Assembly: GCF_049306965.1 (NCBI RefSeq)
Contig: NC_133182.1
Location: 73,131,001-73,195,000, forward strand
From: Danio rerio
Taxonomy: Eukaryota; Chordata; Actinopteri; Cypriniformes; Danionidae
DNA: 64,000 nucleotides
Direction of reading: 5' to 3'
This document shows positions 25,023 through 37,174 of the stretch, in pieces. Each line of letters starts with the position of its first letter. Position 1 is the stretch's first letter. Position numbers and translations under genes: made by a program. The notes under the pieces are model-generated. The model was not told the origin of the DNA and ran no database searches. It saw nothing but the letters and a program-made list of their open reading frames with translations.

Positions 25023-25275
25023 TTGGGTGGGGGAATCAGTAGGTCAGTCAGTCAACAGCCAGCTGGCCTGGTAGGCTGAAGTGTATATTGTGCCCTCTGG
25101 TCGGTTTATCCGACAAGAGGATGCACAAGAGGAATTTGTGCTTATCAAGTCACACAGCAGCCTCTGGTGGATTTGCAAAAACATAAACTGCAAGCAGACC
25201 TACCCTCGGTTAAATAATTCAGTGTCCCCAGAAATGTAGACCTAAGTACGTATCCACAATGAGTTTCTCAATGAC
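25023..25275. repeat. Dispersed repeat family B, copy 1
   Basis: Shares GGTCAGTCAGT, CCTCTGGT.G.TTTAT.CGA, AAGAGGATG.ACAA and GTA..TATCCACAATGA with 29925-30145. Class unknown. Confidence 0.5.
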
Positions 25276-25286
25276 AGGTGGCTGGA

Positions 25287-25292
25287 GGAGAG

Positions 25293-25344
<52 letters not shown>
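25287..25344. repeat. GA microsatellite
   Basis: Nearly pure GA repeats; the Ser/Leu and Arg/Glu frames across it are artefacts. Confidence 0.95.
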
Positions 25345-25406
25345 GTCAGTGTTGGTGGCTGAAAAGTCATTTCAGGCGAGGGGAATGTTGTTGCATTTTG
25401 ACTGAT

Positions 25407-25546
25407 AGTCCACCCACAAATGTAAATTGTCATCATTTACTCACCCTCATGTCGTTCCAGTTCTGTATGGCTTTCTTTTTTATACATAAGAGAAAACTGG
25501 AACAATTTGAGGGTGAGTAAATGATGACAAAATGTCATTTTTGGCT
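25407..25546. mobile_element. Palindromic MITE (TTTACTCACCCTCA type)
   Basis: TCATCATTTACTCACCCTCA on the left and TGAGGGTGAGTAAATGATGA on the right: a perfect inverted pair around about 50 bases. Related copies at 32463 and 62717. Confidence 0.75.
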
Positions 25547-26489
25547 GAAACATCCAAATCAGACTTGGAAAATAAAGATGTGCTTGTCATAACATTTGCT
25601 AAATGATTTATAGGTTTGCTATTACTGCTTTAGCTGTGAAAGTGGAATATCTGGTGGGTGGCTCTAAACATAGGTTCAGATTGAACATGAATGATTTACA
25701 CTGATTTACAACGCTGGCTTTCGTACACATTGCAACTTTTCTGGTGATGATGAAGGCCCTAACAATAACTTCAACTAAATCGAAGAGAAACTGCAGTATC
25801 GAACAAAATCAGGCCACAACAAAGTTTGTTTAGCCTTCACAAAGCAACCTTTACTAAAGAGTGTGCTACACCAGAGGCCTGTTCCAAAAAAGCTTTCATT
25901 AAATATTAATGTAAATAAATATTGTCAAATAAACCTGCTTTATTATACTATTAAAGTGACTAATTTGAGCTGTTTATGAACCTTAATTATTAAAATCATT
26001 TGCTTGATTTGCACTAATATACTCAGGCAGTGTTATCAGCATATTTGCAGAAATAGCATATTTCTGATAATGATATCTTCCCTCATTTTTTAAAAATGTA
26101 AAAGCAGTATAATTAGAGGCTTTTAAAGGGTCTTCTAATGTGTATTATTATTTTTAAGTTGTCCTTCCTCCACAGCCCTTATCCTTAAGATGTCTCATTA
26201 CATGAGATATACTTGCTGTGCTCTCTTTAGTTCATCTCTATTGAAAGGGAAGTTAATTGGCTGGTCTTCCACTCCCTATTCTTTACAGATGCTTCCATGC
26301 TTACACTCTTTGTTATTTCTCTGCTTCTCTTTTCTTTCTCACCTACTGTAAGTACCCTGTTCCATATGTCGGTGCCAAAGTTTTTCTGCTCAGTTCTTAG
26401 TTACAGCTATTGCCAGATATACAGATATTCCAGCTTACTTTCATCTTAAATTCACTTTACATTCAAAATGCATGGTTGTTGTAGATTAA

Positions 26490-26625
26490 CGCATGGTCAG
26501 TTATGGACAAACCCATCCATTTGGTTTTTTAATTGAAATTTAATTGTAAAAATTAACCCAATGTTAAATTTGTCTTTAACTGACCCATATTGGGTTATGA
26601 CAATCCGGCATTTTTGTTGTTTTCT
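26490..26625. repeat. Dispersed short repeat with TTAACCCAATGTT motif
   Basis: AT-rich repeat with ACCCAATGTTAAAT and TTGGGTTATGACAA; a related copy at 30720-30878. Confidence 0.45.
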
Positions 26626-26656
26626 CTTGATCATATTACACTCATTACCCTTTGAT

Positions 26657-27390
26657 TAGGGGCGGACTGGCCATCTGGCAATTCTGGCAAATGCCAGAAG
26701 GGCCGGACCATTTTTTAAATGTGGGCCGGTCAGTTTTTTTTTTTTTTTTTTTTTTAATATGTATTGTTTTTACTTGCAGGCAGCTTTTATCTCATGCTAG
26801 ATGTGATAATATGATGATGAGAATAATAATAATAGTAATAAATAAATGATAATAATAAATGTTAAGCATTTGGCCCAATCAGAGATTGGTGCCTGATTTC
26901 GTGCAGCCAGAGACTGTACATTAGGTCATAATTTTTCATTTTTACTCATTAGGTCACCTATAATTGTTTAATAGGCACATATATATTTAAAACAAGAATG
27001 AGGCAAAGCCCCTTAACACTGCAGAGAATGACATACAACAGTTATTTGTGAAAAAAATTATGCTAAAGTGTTGCTAATGCTGCATGTCCATTTGTGTGTA
27101 AAGGTGTGTGCACATTCACAAGTTACTCCTATCATAAGTAATAGCAGACAAACGGTATAAACAGACAGCACACTCACTCGGCAAGATGCACAGATTATTT
27201 TTTATTTAGTGTTTACAAATGCATACATTTGTTATAAACGGGTTGTTTTTGTTTCAGTCACATACATTAGGTGTTTAAATATCTATTACGTATGGAAATG
27301 TGTGGGTTCATGGGTGGGGCTGTGTCCGTGTGGTAGTGGGCTGCTGTGGCTACATTGCCAGGGCTGAATTTTTTTCCCAGTCCGCCCCTG
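26657..27390. mobile_element. hAT-like element with perfect 8 bp duplication
   Basis: Left TAGGGGCGGACTGGCC, right CCCAGTCCGCCCCTG, flanked by CCTTTGAT at 26649-26656 and 27391-27398. 734 bases; contains GGCAATTCTGGCAAATGCCA, a T run and TAA repeats. No transposase. Confidence 0.85.
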
Positions 27391-28167
27391 CCTTTGATTG
27401 ATCTTCCAATTCCACCACAATAACATATGACCGCTTTCTCTTTGAGCTTATCTTACAGTTCTCCTCACTATTAAGCTTTTATTTTGTTTTCGTTTTATAT
27501 GAATGTAATTATAATTCAGAGCTTGTTATAATTATGCAGAAATATCGACAGATGGCTTTTCTTGTTTTGAAACACTAATTCTTTACTGCAAACACTTCAT
27601 TAAAGATGTCAGTATATTGATTTTAAATCAGTTGTTACTGTTCTACTCTTCTATATGTCTACATTTTCAACCAGCTTTAGGATAGTGATCACTCCTAATA
27701 CTAGATTCCGTCTGAACTTCTCAATTACACTTACTAGTCAAATTATTTATTACTAGTATCAAATCTACCACAGACTCCATCTTTGTAAGAACATTTATCC
27801 TAGTTCCCCTCCAATCATTTAAACAGACCCCTCAGTTATCTGCCTGTCAACGAGACATCTTCTATTAGTTTAAAAGATGTGACGTAATCACACAAAGACT
27901 AACAGACACATGCTCATATTTCCTTCCAAATCCAAGCAGCGTCATTCCAATTATAAATCATAATTATAAATCTAAGTGACTTATTAACAGATTTTTTATA
28001 CATACAAATTAGAGCTCTAATTGGGCCTTAAAAGTTAGGCCTGACAGAATTCGACCCAAGCCAATTTGACGGACAGCTTTTTAAAAGCCCAAACCCTTTT
28101 ATAGCCCTACATTATTCAAATTACATTTATATATTTTTACATTACTTATTCATAGTTTCTTACATTT

Positions 28168-28434
28168 ATTCATTCATTTTCTTGTCGACTTAGTCCCTTT
28201 ATTAATCCGGGGTCGCCACAGCGGAATGAACCGCCAACTCATCCAGCAACAATTTAGCCTACCCAATTCACCTGTACCACATGTCTTTGGACTGTGGGGG
28301 AAACCGGAGAAACCCACGCGAAGGCAGGGAGAACATGCAAACTCCTCACAGAAACGCCAACTGAGCCGAGGTTCGACCTAGCGACCTTCTTGCTGTGAGG
28401 CGACAGCACTACCTACTGCGCCACTGCCTCGCCC
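28168..28434 (-). mobile_element. DANA SINE with internal deletion
   Basis: The tail (CTTAGTCCCTTTATTAATCC) and head (CTGTGAGGCGACAGCACTAC) are well preserved; about 90-100 bases between CATCCAGCA and CAATTTAGCC are missing. It reads as one of the least diverged copies here. Confidence 0.8.
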
Positions 28435-28446
28435 TTCTTACATTTA

Positions 28447-29299
28447 CAGTGGGGAAAATGAGCATTGAACATGTCATGTTTTTCCTGGGAATAATATTTG
28501 TAAGGAAGCTGTTGACATGGAGTTGAACCAGATTTTGTTAAAAACTCAAACAATACAAACAAAAAAATAATACAAAACAAAAAAAAAAATGTGAAAGATG
28601 ACTTCTGTGTAATAATGAAATGACACAAGGAGAAAGTGCTGAACTACTGAAACGTATTTAATACTTTATAAAAGGCTTTTTTGGTGATGGCAGCTTAAAG
28701 ACGTCTGTTACGTCTGAATAAAGTCACATGAATTGCTCAGTGTTTTTTTTTTCACAGACTTCAACAGAGTGTAGAAATCTTGATGGTTCTGTGGGTCTAG
28801 TCTATTAAATCTGAACTTTAATTAGTATTTTCTATTGGATTCAAGTCAGGTGATTCTACAGCTTGATTTTCTTTCTCTAAAAGCATTTGAGAGTCTCCTC
28901 GGCTGTGTTTTGGATTATTGTCTTGCTGAAATGTCGACTTTGGTTTCATCTTCATCATCTTGCTAATGTAGATGTTGGACTGAAGCAGCTAATATTCATT
29001 TACAATGAGGAAGGGCAGAGGGTTGCTAAAGAACAACTGAGAGATTTCAGCTGCTGTCTGGGCTTTCACTGTCTTTCTACACCTCCCTTTCTTCATGTGT
29101 TCAATACTTTTTCTCAGCGTCATTTCATTTAATTACACATAACTTCATTTGTAAACCAATCCGATTCGTTTTCTCTGCATGCATGGATTTGTTTGGTTGC
29201 TATCAACATCTGATAAAAATTTCAAGACAACAGCACCTTTAGAAATATGTTTTCAAAAAAAAAAAATGGTGAAATCTTCAATACTTATTTTCCCCGCTG
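28447..29299 (-). mobile_element. Tc1-like transposon, reverse, deleted
   Basis: Ends CAGTGGGGAAAATGAGCATT and ACTTATTTTCCCCGCTG are inverted and each adjoins TA. On the minus strand near 28900-28945 the sequence reads F-Q-Q-D-N-N-P-K-H, the second-Asp motif of Tc1 transposases; the rest is too broken to follow. Confidence 0.75.
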
Positions 29300-29925
29300 T
29301 ATATAATGCTTTTCTGGGCACTCAAAGCACGTTACAGATTTTCTGAGACTCTCCTCAACGACCACAAGTGTGCAGAATCCACCTGAATGACACAGCAGCA
29401 GACATTTTGTGCCAGACCTCACAACACAGACTAGCTTATGGAGTGATGAAGCCAATTAGGATTCATGACCAAGTAACCCATAGGCCACTTGGATGTTGGA
29501 ACAAAGAAATAAAATAAGTCCTCTGTAACATCATAACATCTCGGCACTCTTCACATAACTATTCATTCATTCATTTTCCTTTGGCTTAGTCTCTATTTCA
29601 GCCCTGAGGCTGACGTCGTACCCCAATGTCGTGGGGACGTTGGATTTTGTTTGGAAATAAAAATCGGGTTGACGTCAATATCCAGCGTCCAACATGAAAT
29701 TAACCTAATATTAACCAAATATCAACGTAATTTGACATTGTTATTGGGGGTCAAAATAACGTTGTCCTTAGATGCTGGCTAGACATTGAATTTTGAAAAA
29801 AAGACTAAATAACAAGCCCAAAAATGTGGTAAAATCTGAAAAAGTGGTGAAATCACAAGGCCACAATGGCTTTTCTTTTTCTAGATCGCTTTTGAAAACA
29901 CTATGAGTTGGGTTTAGGAACGGGG
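29300..29925. other. Repeat-like intergenic DNA
   Basis: Includes a fragment of a DANA tail (29563-29598, CATTCATTTTCCTTTGGCTT) and a GACGTTGGATTTTG-type dispersed repeat (29600-29790). No gene. Confidence 0.45.
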
Positions 29926-30145
29926 TGGGTGGATCAGTCGGTCAGTCAGTTGAAATATGTGTTGTTGCATCCTCTGGTAGATTTATGCGAGAAGAGGATG
30001 TACAAATGGCAAGCGCAAGATCATCAAAAAGTGTACACAACGGCCAATGGAGTCTAATGCTAGTATGCAAAAACTGCAAGGAGACGTACATATTTTATGG
30101 TCCCCAGGAATGTAGATGGGGGTACTTATCCACAATGATCCTGGG
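29925..30145. repeat. Dispersed repeat family B, copy 2
   Basis: Diverged copy of 25023-25275 in the same orientation; the open frames across it are incidental. Confidence 0.5.
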
Positions 30146-30719
30146 TTGGAATTGTAGGTACTTTTAGGGATTTTTGCAAAAATGTGTGTTTTTGTAATCA
30201 TATCCTCTTAATTTTTTAATCCAACAGTTATGTTTATACATGTGATACATCTGACCCAAATTTGCTTTGAAAGAGCCCTTGATTTTTGTGCAGTGTAGAG
30301 TCACTGAACACTCAAATAACACTTCACGATATAAAATGGTTGTGAGAGCTCATCAAAATTCAGGATTATTTGAGATTTAGCCATGTGTAGTGACATCTGA
30401 TAGCTTCATCTGTGCCAGCTGGACCTGCCGAAGAAGGATTGTAATTATACTGATGGTAATGATAGCAATTCAGAGGCTCTTTTTACATTCTCATCATAAC
30501 ACATCCCTTTCAAACACGGCCATTGATGCACCATATTTGGGGGAGATTCAGCTGTCCCAGTCTTTCATCTCCGCTCTCCTAAAAATCTGTTATTCTGTGC
30601 TTATTATTGCTTGGCTTCAGCAAACATGCCTTTAGGGTATTTCACATTAAATATTCTCATTTTCAGTCACTGACAAACTTTTAAAATATTTGTTGTATGC
30701 TGAATTTTTATTCTCCATC

Positions 30720-30878
30720 TTACTTAAAACCTACATGCTGGGTTGTTATAACCCAGTGTTGGGTCAAATATAGACTCAAGCGTTTGGTTTATTTCAGTTA
30801 CATGTAACTGGTGGGTTTGTCCATATTTGACCTAATGTCGGTTTACAGAAAATCTGCATTTTTAGAGTGTAGCCTAAA
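30720..30878. repeat. Dispersed short repeat with GGGTTGTTATAACCCA motif
   Basis: CTGGGTTGTTATAACCCAGT and later CATTTTTAGAGTGTAG; internally palindromic, non-coding. Confidence 0.45.
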
Positions 30879-31205
30879 GCAGCACATCTATGTTTACAAA
30901 TAGCAACATATCCCCATTTTACAGATGTAAATCATTCTGATACCTTTTAATAGATTTAATTACAAATATAATATGTGAATTGTACTTACCCCTGCTGACA
31001 AAACAGCTTAAAAAAGCCTAAGCTGGTTGGCTGGTTTTAGCTGGTTGACCAGCCTGGTTTTAGAGGTGTTTTGGCTATTTTCAGGCTGGTTTCCAGCCAT
31101 TTCCTGCCTGGTTTTAGCTGGTCAAGCTGGAAAATGTCCAACTAAAACCAACTTGACTAGCCTAGCTGGACATAGGCTAGCTAGTTTTGGCTGGCCACCT
31201 AGCCT

Positions 31206-31740
31206 GGGGTGCGTTTCCCAAACAACAACGTAACTCGCAGCTGAACTATCATAGTACGATGCATCGTTTGGGAAAAGAACGATGTAGTGACGAGTGTTTT
31301 CCAAAACGCATAGTTTCTCTGCCACAGATCCATCGCTTGAACCATGTTAGTTAGGACGTAAAATGTTTTCAAAGTGCACTGCAAAGGGAGCACAATTGTA
31401 AACATGAAGATCACTAAAACTGAGCTGTAAAATAGTTTGAAAGCAAATTAAACCTAAGAGAGATGACTTTAAGTATTTTTTATTTTTTATAATTTCAACT
31501 TTGAATGTTAGAATGTTCTAAATGAATAGGGCATAGGGGGGATAAAGGGGAATAGAACACAGCCAGGAACTATGTTTCTAACTACAGCTCCAGAGGTTTG
31601 GTTGCGATGGCTCAAGTTTGCGACGAAGATTGCGAATGACCGTTGGAGCGACAGATTTGGGAAATGGCAAATTAACAAACTATGTTTGGACAGAACTTGC
31701 GCCCTTAGTTGGCTAATGATGGTTTTGGGAAACGCACCCC
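31206..31740. mobile_element. MITE with GGGGTGCGTTTCCCAAA ends nested in the foldback element
   Basis: Terminal inverted repeats GGGGTGCGTTTCCCAAA and TTTTGGGAAACGCACCCC. The flank can be read as CCTGG on both sides; removing it restores CCTGGCTGGTC, as in the intact foldback copy. Confidence 0.7.
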
Positions 31741-31812
31741 TGGCTGGTCAAGTTGGTTTTAGCTGGTCATCTACCAATTAGACCAGCAATGATCAGGCTG
31801 GAAATGGCTGGA

Positions 31813-32338
31813 AGGTTTTGCTTGGCCCACATGCCGCAGTGAATTACGGTACATGACTGGATCAAATCTGGCTTCCAGACAAGGGCCAAACACAGACCAT
31901 ATCTGGGCCAAGTCTCAGCCAAGTTAATAACTCATAACTGGGCCTGAACTGGGCCAGCTAGGTTGGTGTGTTACGATTGCAATGAAATTGATAAACCCAT
32001 GAAGCGTTGCACTTTACTACGGGCTCTACGGGCATGCTTTTTATCGAAGTGACCTGATTGGTAGATTTTTTTTTTTTACTCCAAAATTGTTATAATGTAT
32101 TTTAAATGTGGGTCGAGACTGGTCAAACTCACATGGCCCACATATCATTTGTTTAAATCTGGGCCAAATAGCTACTTCGTTTTACATTTGGCCCAAATCT
32201 TGTGTGCCGCCTTAAAGACAGTGCCACCTCTGCCAAACCCGGGCCATGTTTGGCCCACATGCTGTATGTCAGTGCCGGATGAATCCCTGCTGTGCCAGCT
32301 TTATGCAAAATCTGGGCCAGAATTCTTTGCCACTAGGG
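31813..32338. repeat. GGCCCA/TGGGCC-rich dispersed repeat
   Basis: Opens TTGCTTGGCCCACATGC and repeats motifs such as CTGGGCCAA and TGGCCCACAT. The opening segment recurs at 45048-45125, also joined to a foldback piece. Open frames here lack support. Confidence 0.5.
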
Positions 32339-32462
32339 CAGTCTGGAAATGGTCAAAAACCCTCCAAAACGAGGCTCAGCAGGAGAGCAATAACCAATAC
32401 ACCTGACCAACACATTCAGAGACTAAATATTAGTCACTAGTATCATTATTTAATTTTTTATT

Positions 32463-32730
32463 TAATAGTTCACCCCCAAAAATTATTATTTATTATTTAC
32501 ACTTGTTCCTAACTAAATATGATATTTTGATGAATGCCATAAACCAGTAGCCATTGCTATCTGTTTTTCTTATGATACTGGAAGTCAATGGTTAGGCTAT
32601 ACCCGTTTTCCTGCTTTCTTTAAAATGTCATCTTTTGTGTTCAACAGAATAAAGAAACTCATAAAGGTTTGGAACCACTTGGGGTGAGTAAATAGAGTAA
32701 ATGTTCATTTGTTAGCGAACTATCGCTTTA
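32463..32730. mobile_element. Palindromic MITE with TAGTTCACCC end
   Basis: AATAGTTCACCCCCAAAAAT left and GAACTATCGCTTTAA right, with GAAGTCAATGGTTA and TTTTGTGTTCAACAGAATAA inside: the long form of the family seen at 25407. Confidence 0.65.
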
Positions 32731-32733
32731 AAA

Positions 32734-33628
32734 TCACTGTTTATGTTTTACCGGCTGAAACAGTCATAGTGACATCTAGTGGAACAAGCGCGTCATCGCA
32801 CAAACGGGTTACTGGTTGCACAGTAGAAATGATATTAATCATAAGAGACACGATTCATTTATTCCACATGTAAATGTGACTAATCATTCAACAAGGAGGT
32901 TAATGAGATGAGGTGAGCAGAATTTAGCTATAGTTATGTGATCCCAGCACATCCACGAGGAGACCTTGAATGTAAAACTAATTAGAGATACGACTGACGA
33001 TTTTGTTTTTATAATACCAGTCATATTTCTCAGAAGTGCCATTCATTTTTCAAATAAACCAGTGTGTGTCCATCAGTATAAAGCCTGAAGAGATTTTAGC
33101 CTCTTAGCAACATTATGGTTTTAACTTCTGTGGCATTTACTGAGAATTTTCCCAAGGTTATCATTCTGATCTATCATACTCAATAGCACCATTCAATCAC
33201 AGCAGAACAAACAAAACATGGACAGCCTAGAAAACCTAGAGATTCATTTAACCAAGCTCTCTGCTACAAAAGATGTTTTAAGCGTTTGGTATGTTAAAGA
33301 GCGTGGGTGGACTTAATTATCAACGCTGTCACGCCTCTGCAGTGAGCTTTGACCTTGGCTGTTTTTGTCAGGCTTGTGTTCATAGGATGTTCTCTGACCC
33401 GTCAGGATGTGTAGATGATGATCCGTTGCTGTGGTGACATATCCAGTCTCCTGAAGAGTCATATGCCACATTTTTGAGATGAGATTTCCCCGTTTGTACA
33501 GCGTTCAATAAAACCTGTAACCTCTCTCACATCTTACACACTCTGCTGACTATGAGGCACAGATGGTGGTGGAAATGGAGAGGATTAAAACGATCAGTTT
33601 TAAAAAATGCATCAGACAATGACATACT
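32734..33628. other. Intergenic, nothing recognised
   Basis: Moderate-complexity DNA without splice-supported frames, RNA genes or clear repeats. Confidence 0.5.
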
Positions 33629-33835
33629 TGGTAACACAATAATGGATTTGTTAGTTATTATATTTACTAACATGAACAAAGAATTAGTAATTCATTTATT
33701 ATTAATTCATCTTTATGTTAAATTAGTTCATGTTAACTCACTGTGCATTAACTAATGTTAACAAGCACGACTTTTAGATTTTAATAATGCAGTAGTAAAT
33801 GTAGAACTCTGATAATTTAATGCTTTACAAAATAA
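33629..33835. repeat. Dispersed TTAACTAATGTTAAC-type repeat
   Basis: Motifs GTTAGTTATTATATTTACTA, TTAGTTCATGTTAACTCA and GCATTAACTAATGTTAACAA are those of an abundant fish repeat. Confidence 0.5.
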
Positions 33836-34189
33836 TAATAATAATAATACTGCGGGTTTAAAATGCAATGATTTTCATGCTCTGCTCCACTGTTGGTCAG
33901 ATTGCCCAGTCTGTTGTGATTGGTTTGTCACTTACAGTGTGTCAAAATCACAGCGCCCATTACCATATCAGAATTTGACCTCTAGTCTAGAGGCTTCCGT
34001 CGTCTGTTCTTGTAAACACAGTTATCAGTTCAGTTCAAGTGGAGTCCTTGTCTTTGGGAGTGCATGAAAAGTCGATTAGCCTTTGTATAGTGCAGAAAAC
34101 AATGTCTTGCTGACAACATGAGTATGTCCTCAGGTTCAACTATGTGTTTGAGGGTCAAACTTGACATTTTAGACACTTAGCAATTCGTT

Positions 34190-34440
34190 TCATCTTAATT
34201 TCTGTAGCGCTTTTACGATGTAGATTGTGTCAAAGCAGCTTAACATAGAAGATCCAGTACATTGAAACTGCCCTCAAAAAATTGATTTCTGCAGCTTGTT
34301 CAAACTACCTGTATAAATAAGCTGAAACAACACAATTTTTTTATTTAGTTGGCCAATTTATTTGTTTTATGTTCAGTCCACTTAAATTTGTAAACCATTA
34401 AGGTAACGTGAGCGTTTTGTGTTGGGACGACATAAAGGAT
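34190..34440. repeat. Unassigned dispersed repeat
   Basis: TAGCGCTTTTACGATGTAGA then TTGTGTCAAAGCAGCTT, followed by an AACAACACAATTTTT motif also present at 45520. Confidence 0.35.
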
Positions 34441-34454
34441 TTGTGTTTGTCCAA

Positions 34455-35011
34455 GCCACAGCCATGTCACCCTGCAGCCCAAGACCGGTTACTCACTGAA
34501 GCTAAGCAGGGCTGAGCCTGGTCAGTACCTGGATTGGAGACCACTTGGGAAAACTAGGTTGCTTTTGGAAGTGGTGTTAGAGAGGCCAGCAGGGGGCGCT
34601 CAACCTGTGGTCTGCGTGAGTCCTAATGCCCCAGTAAAAGTGATGGGAACACTACACTGTCAGTGGGCGCCGTCTTTCGGATGAGACGTTAAACCGAGGT
34701 CCCGACTCTCTGTGGTCATTAAAAATCCCATGGCACTTCTCGTAAAAGAGCAGGTGTTCTGGCCAAAGTCCCTCTATCGATCATGGCCTCCCAATCATCC
34801 CCTTCCACTGAATTGGCTCTATCACTGTCTCTCCTCTCCACCAATAGCTGGTGTGTGGTGAGTGCACTGGCGCCGTTGTCCTGTGGCAGCCGTCGCATCA
34901 TACAAGTGGATGCTGCACACTGGTGGTGGTGTGGAGAGACCCCCCACCCCACCCTCCTCGTGAAGCGCTTTGGGTGTATGGCCATACACAATAAATGCGC
35001 TATATAAATAC
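34455..35011 (+). mobile_element. SINE3 (5S rRNA-derived SINE), main part
   Basis: The first 85 bases resemble 5S rRNA including its internal promoter (GAAGCTAAGCAGGGCTGAGC, TGGATTGGAGACC). The body (GGCCAGCAGGGGGCGCTCAA, TTTCGGATGAGACGTTAAAC) and tail (GAAGCGCTTTGGGTGTATGG then AATGCGCTATATAAATAC) follow. An hAT element interrupts the tail; it resumes at 36361. Mobilised by a LINE in trans. Confidence 0.85.
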
Positions 35012-36352
35012 TAGGGTTGGGCATCTAAGCTATAATGCCGATCCGATACGCATCTCAATACAAAGAATACGATCCGATATATTAGCGATACATTTGTGAC
35101 ATATTGCGATGCAACACGATACGATTCACACCCATATCACGATACAATGCGATAATTCAGCACTAACTAATTAGATCAAGTTTATGAGATGATGTGAAAG
35201 AGGATGCTGTGCCATTGAATGAGTTTGATTATTTATTAACCAAGCAAAACCAAGACTTTTTTTACAAACTGGCTTTTCTCTCAGAGCCAGAGTGTCAGTT
35301 TACAGTAGAGGGCCATTTTAGAACATATAGCACATATTATTTAAGTATTTTCAAGATAAACAGAATGTATAAGTGCAATATATATTAAAATATATATATT
35401 TGCATTCTTTCAACATAAAGGTTTAGCATTGCACAACAAGAATTGTGATTTAACTTTTCAACTATGAAAACAAGTTTTACAAAGATATATTTTGCCACTG
35501 AATATTCAAAACTTAAGGTCGTGAACTAGCAGTGTTATGCTGCTTTGAAACATCACTGTCACTGTAAACAACAGGCTAATAAAAATATTATTAAATACAA
35601 ATTAACAGGAGGAGGTGTTTAAAACCTTCGTTCTCCATGACACTAGGCTGAATATCTTTGCAGATGAACAATGCAATAACATCCGTTATTGGCATAGAGC
35701 GCACAAAACTGTTGCGCATGGAAAAAAAACTTGCAATGCTTTTCTCACCACTTTTGGAGCTGGTAGCTACAGTTGAAGCAGTGCGAAAGCCGGGGATGCA
35801 GGAACAGTGGAAGATGCTTTCACAACAACACCGTGGCGCTGCTTCAAGTGAGATTTCAGATTAGTCGTACTGCCCGCGTATTTTACAGATGCGCGGCACA
35901 TTTTGCAAATTGCATCTGTCCTGTCATGTCGTCCATCCTTAAATCCATAATGTTGTCATACTTTAGATTTAAAACTCAGTGGGGAATGTTTGTTTTGCTT
36001 CTCGCGCTTTTCTGAGGGCGCACCACCAGCTTCATCCGCACACCTGATAACGTTACACTGAGTTGTAGTGTAAGTGTACACATCCGCAAATCTGTTGCTA
36101 AGGCTTACTTTATGTAGGTCGATTAAATTATGCGCCAAAAACAGGTTGACAACACTTGTTAATAAATAAAAAATACATTCTATATTAAAAATATAAGCTG
36201 TATCTTGGAAAAACCGATGCATCTCGCAAAAACCGATGCATCTCGATTTGCTTCCAAAATTTCATTCATCCTCTGCTGCTCAACCGATGCACTCGCATCA
36301 TGCACGCGCATGACCTTGTATCGATACATATCGGTTAATCTTCCCATCCCTA
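35012..36352 (-). mobile_element. hAT element carrying a BED-finger relic, inside SINE3
   Basis: Left TAGGGTTGGGCATC, right CTTCCCATCCCTA, flanked by perfect ATAAATAC octamers (35004-35011, 36353-36360). 1341 bases. On the minus strand about 35800-35920 it encodes a BED-type zinc finger remnant, which sets the orientation. The catalytic domain is absent. Confidence 0.85.
35790..35925 (-). pseudogene. BED-type zinc finger relic of an hAT transposase
   Basis: Minus-strand translation reads TDAICKMCRASVKYAGSTTN then LKSHLKQRHGVVVK, a BED finger: CxxC followed by HxxxxH, with the usual TTNL.xHL pattern. Downstream VKASSTVPASPAF then a stop. BED fingers bind DNA ends in hAT transposases and in domesticated ZBED proteins. 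Here it is a fragment with no transposase core. Confidence 0.75.
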
Positions 36353-36360
36353 ATAAATAC

Positions 36361-36390
36361 ACATTACATTAGATTACATTACATTACCTG
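36361..36390 (+). mobile_element. SINE3 tail, resumed
   Basis: ACATTACATTAGATTACATT-type short repeats continue the SINE3 tail after the hAT insertion. Confidence 0.6.
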
Positions 36391-36588
36391 GTTATAGGGG
36401 ATTTGTAGTTGCAGCATGCTTTGCGTGGGATTAAAATAGAAGTGGGTGTTGGCAGTCTAATTAGCAAAAATGCAGTTTGTTTCTTTGCTCAGTGAGCAAT
36501 AACTGTCCTAAAATGAGTTCTGAGACCAGTCTCAATGAACTGTACATGTAACTCATGCTTAAAAATGGCTCTTTTAGTTCATTTAGGA

Positions 36589-37174
36589 CAGGGATGTCCA
36601 CACTCGGTCCTGGAGGGCCAGTGTCCTGGAGAGTTTAGCTCCAAATCAAACACCTGAATAAGCTAATTAAGCTCTTATTAGGTATCCGCTTGTTAAGTGG
36701 TGACATGTTGGTGACGTTGGTGATGTAATACTTAATCCGGGTCCAAGCCACCACTCATTTGAGTTGAGAAATCATTCGTTTATGATCACTTTTTATTCAT
36801 ATCACACATTACAGTTAATTTTATATAAAGTCATGGTGTACACAACACTCTCTGGGCTTTCTGCATCACAAATATCAAAATTTTAACAACTTATAAAAAA
36901 AATTATTCACTTCCAGGCCATTGGATATTAGGCATGGACATTTATATTGCGATCGTAATTTTCAAAAGAATTAAATCGCTTTGTAAACGTTTATTATTAC
37001 CATTTCAAGAGTCTCCCTATTCAGTTGAATAGAGCCCTTGGACCCGGAAGCCGCTTCGCGTGACGTCACACTTAATAAGCGGATACTAGAAACTTCCAGG
37101 CAGGTGTGTTGAAGCAAGTTGGAGCTAAAGTCAGCAGGACACCTGCCCACCAGGACTGAATTTGGACACCCCTG
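36589..37174. mobile_element. hAT-like MITE with perfect 8 bp duplication
   Basis: Left CAGGGATGTCCACACTCGGT, right GAATTTGGACACCCCTG, flanked by ATTTAGGA at 36581-36588 and 37175-37182. Interrupted by the element at 36682-37086. Confidence 0.85.
36682..37086. mobile_element. Nested element with GTATCCGCTT ends and TAG duplication
   Basis: Termini GTATCCGCTTGTTAAGTG and CTTAATAAGCGGATAC are inverted; TAG flanks both sides (36679-36681, 37087-37089). The 3-base duplication suggests PIF/Harbinger. 405 bases, non-coding. Confidence 0.75.

Larger units (their letters stand above)
31005..32386. mobile_element. Second foldback CAGCTGGTT element, interrupted twice
   Basis: Left half (31005-31205), right-half start (31741-31812) and a last piece (about 32340-32386, GTCTGGAAATGGTC) correspond to the uninterrupted copy at 5452-5833. 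Two foreign segments separate them. Confidence 0.6.

Noticed and set aside
34460-34545. 5S rRNA gene
   Set aside because: Only the 5' part is 5S-like and it continues into the SINE3 body and tail, so it is a SINE, not an rRNA locus.
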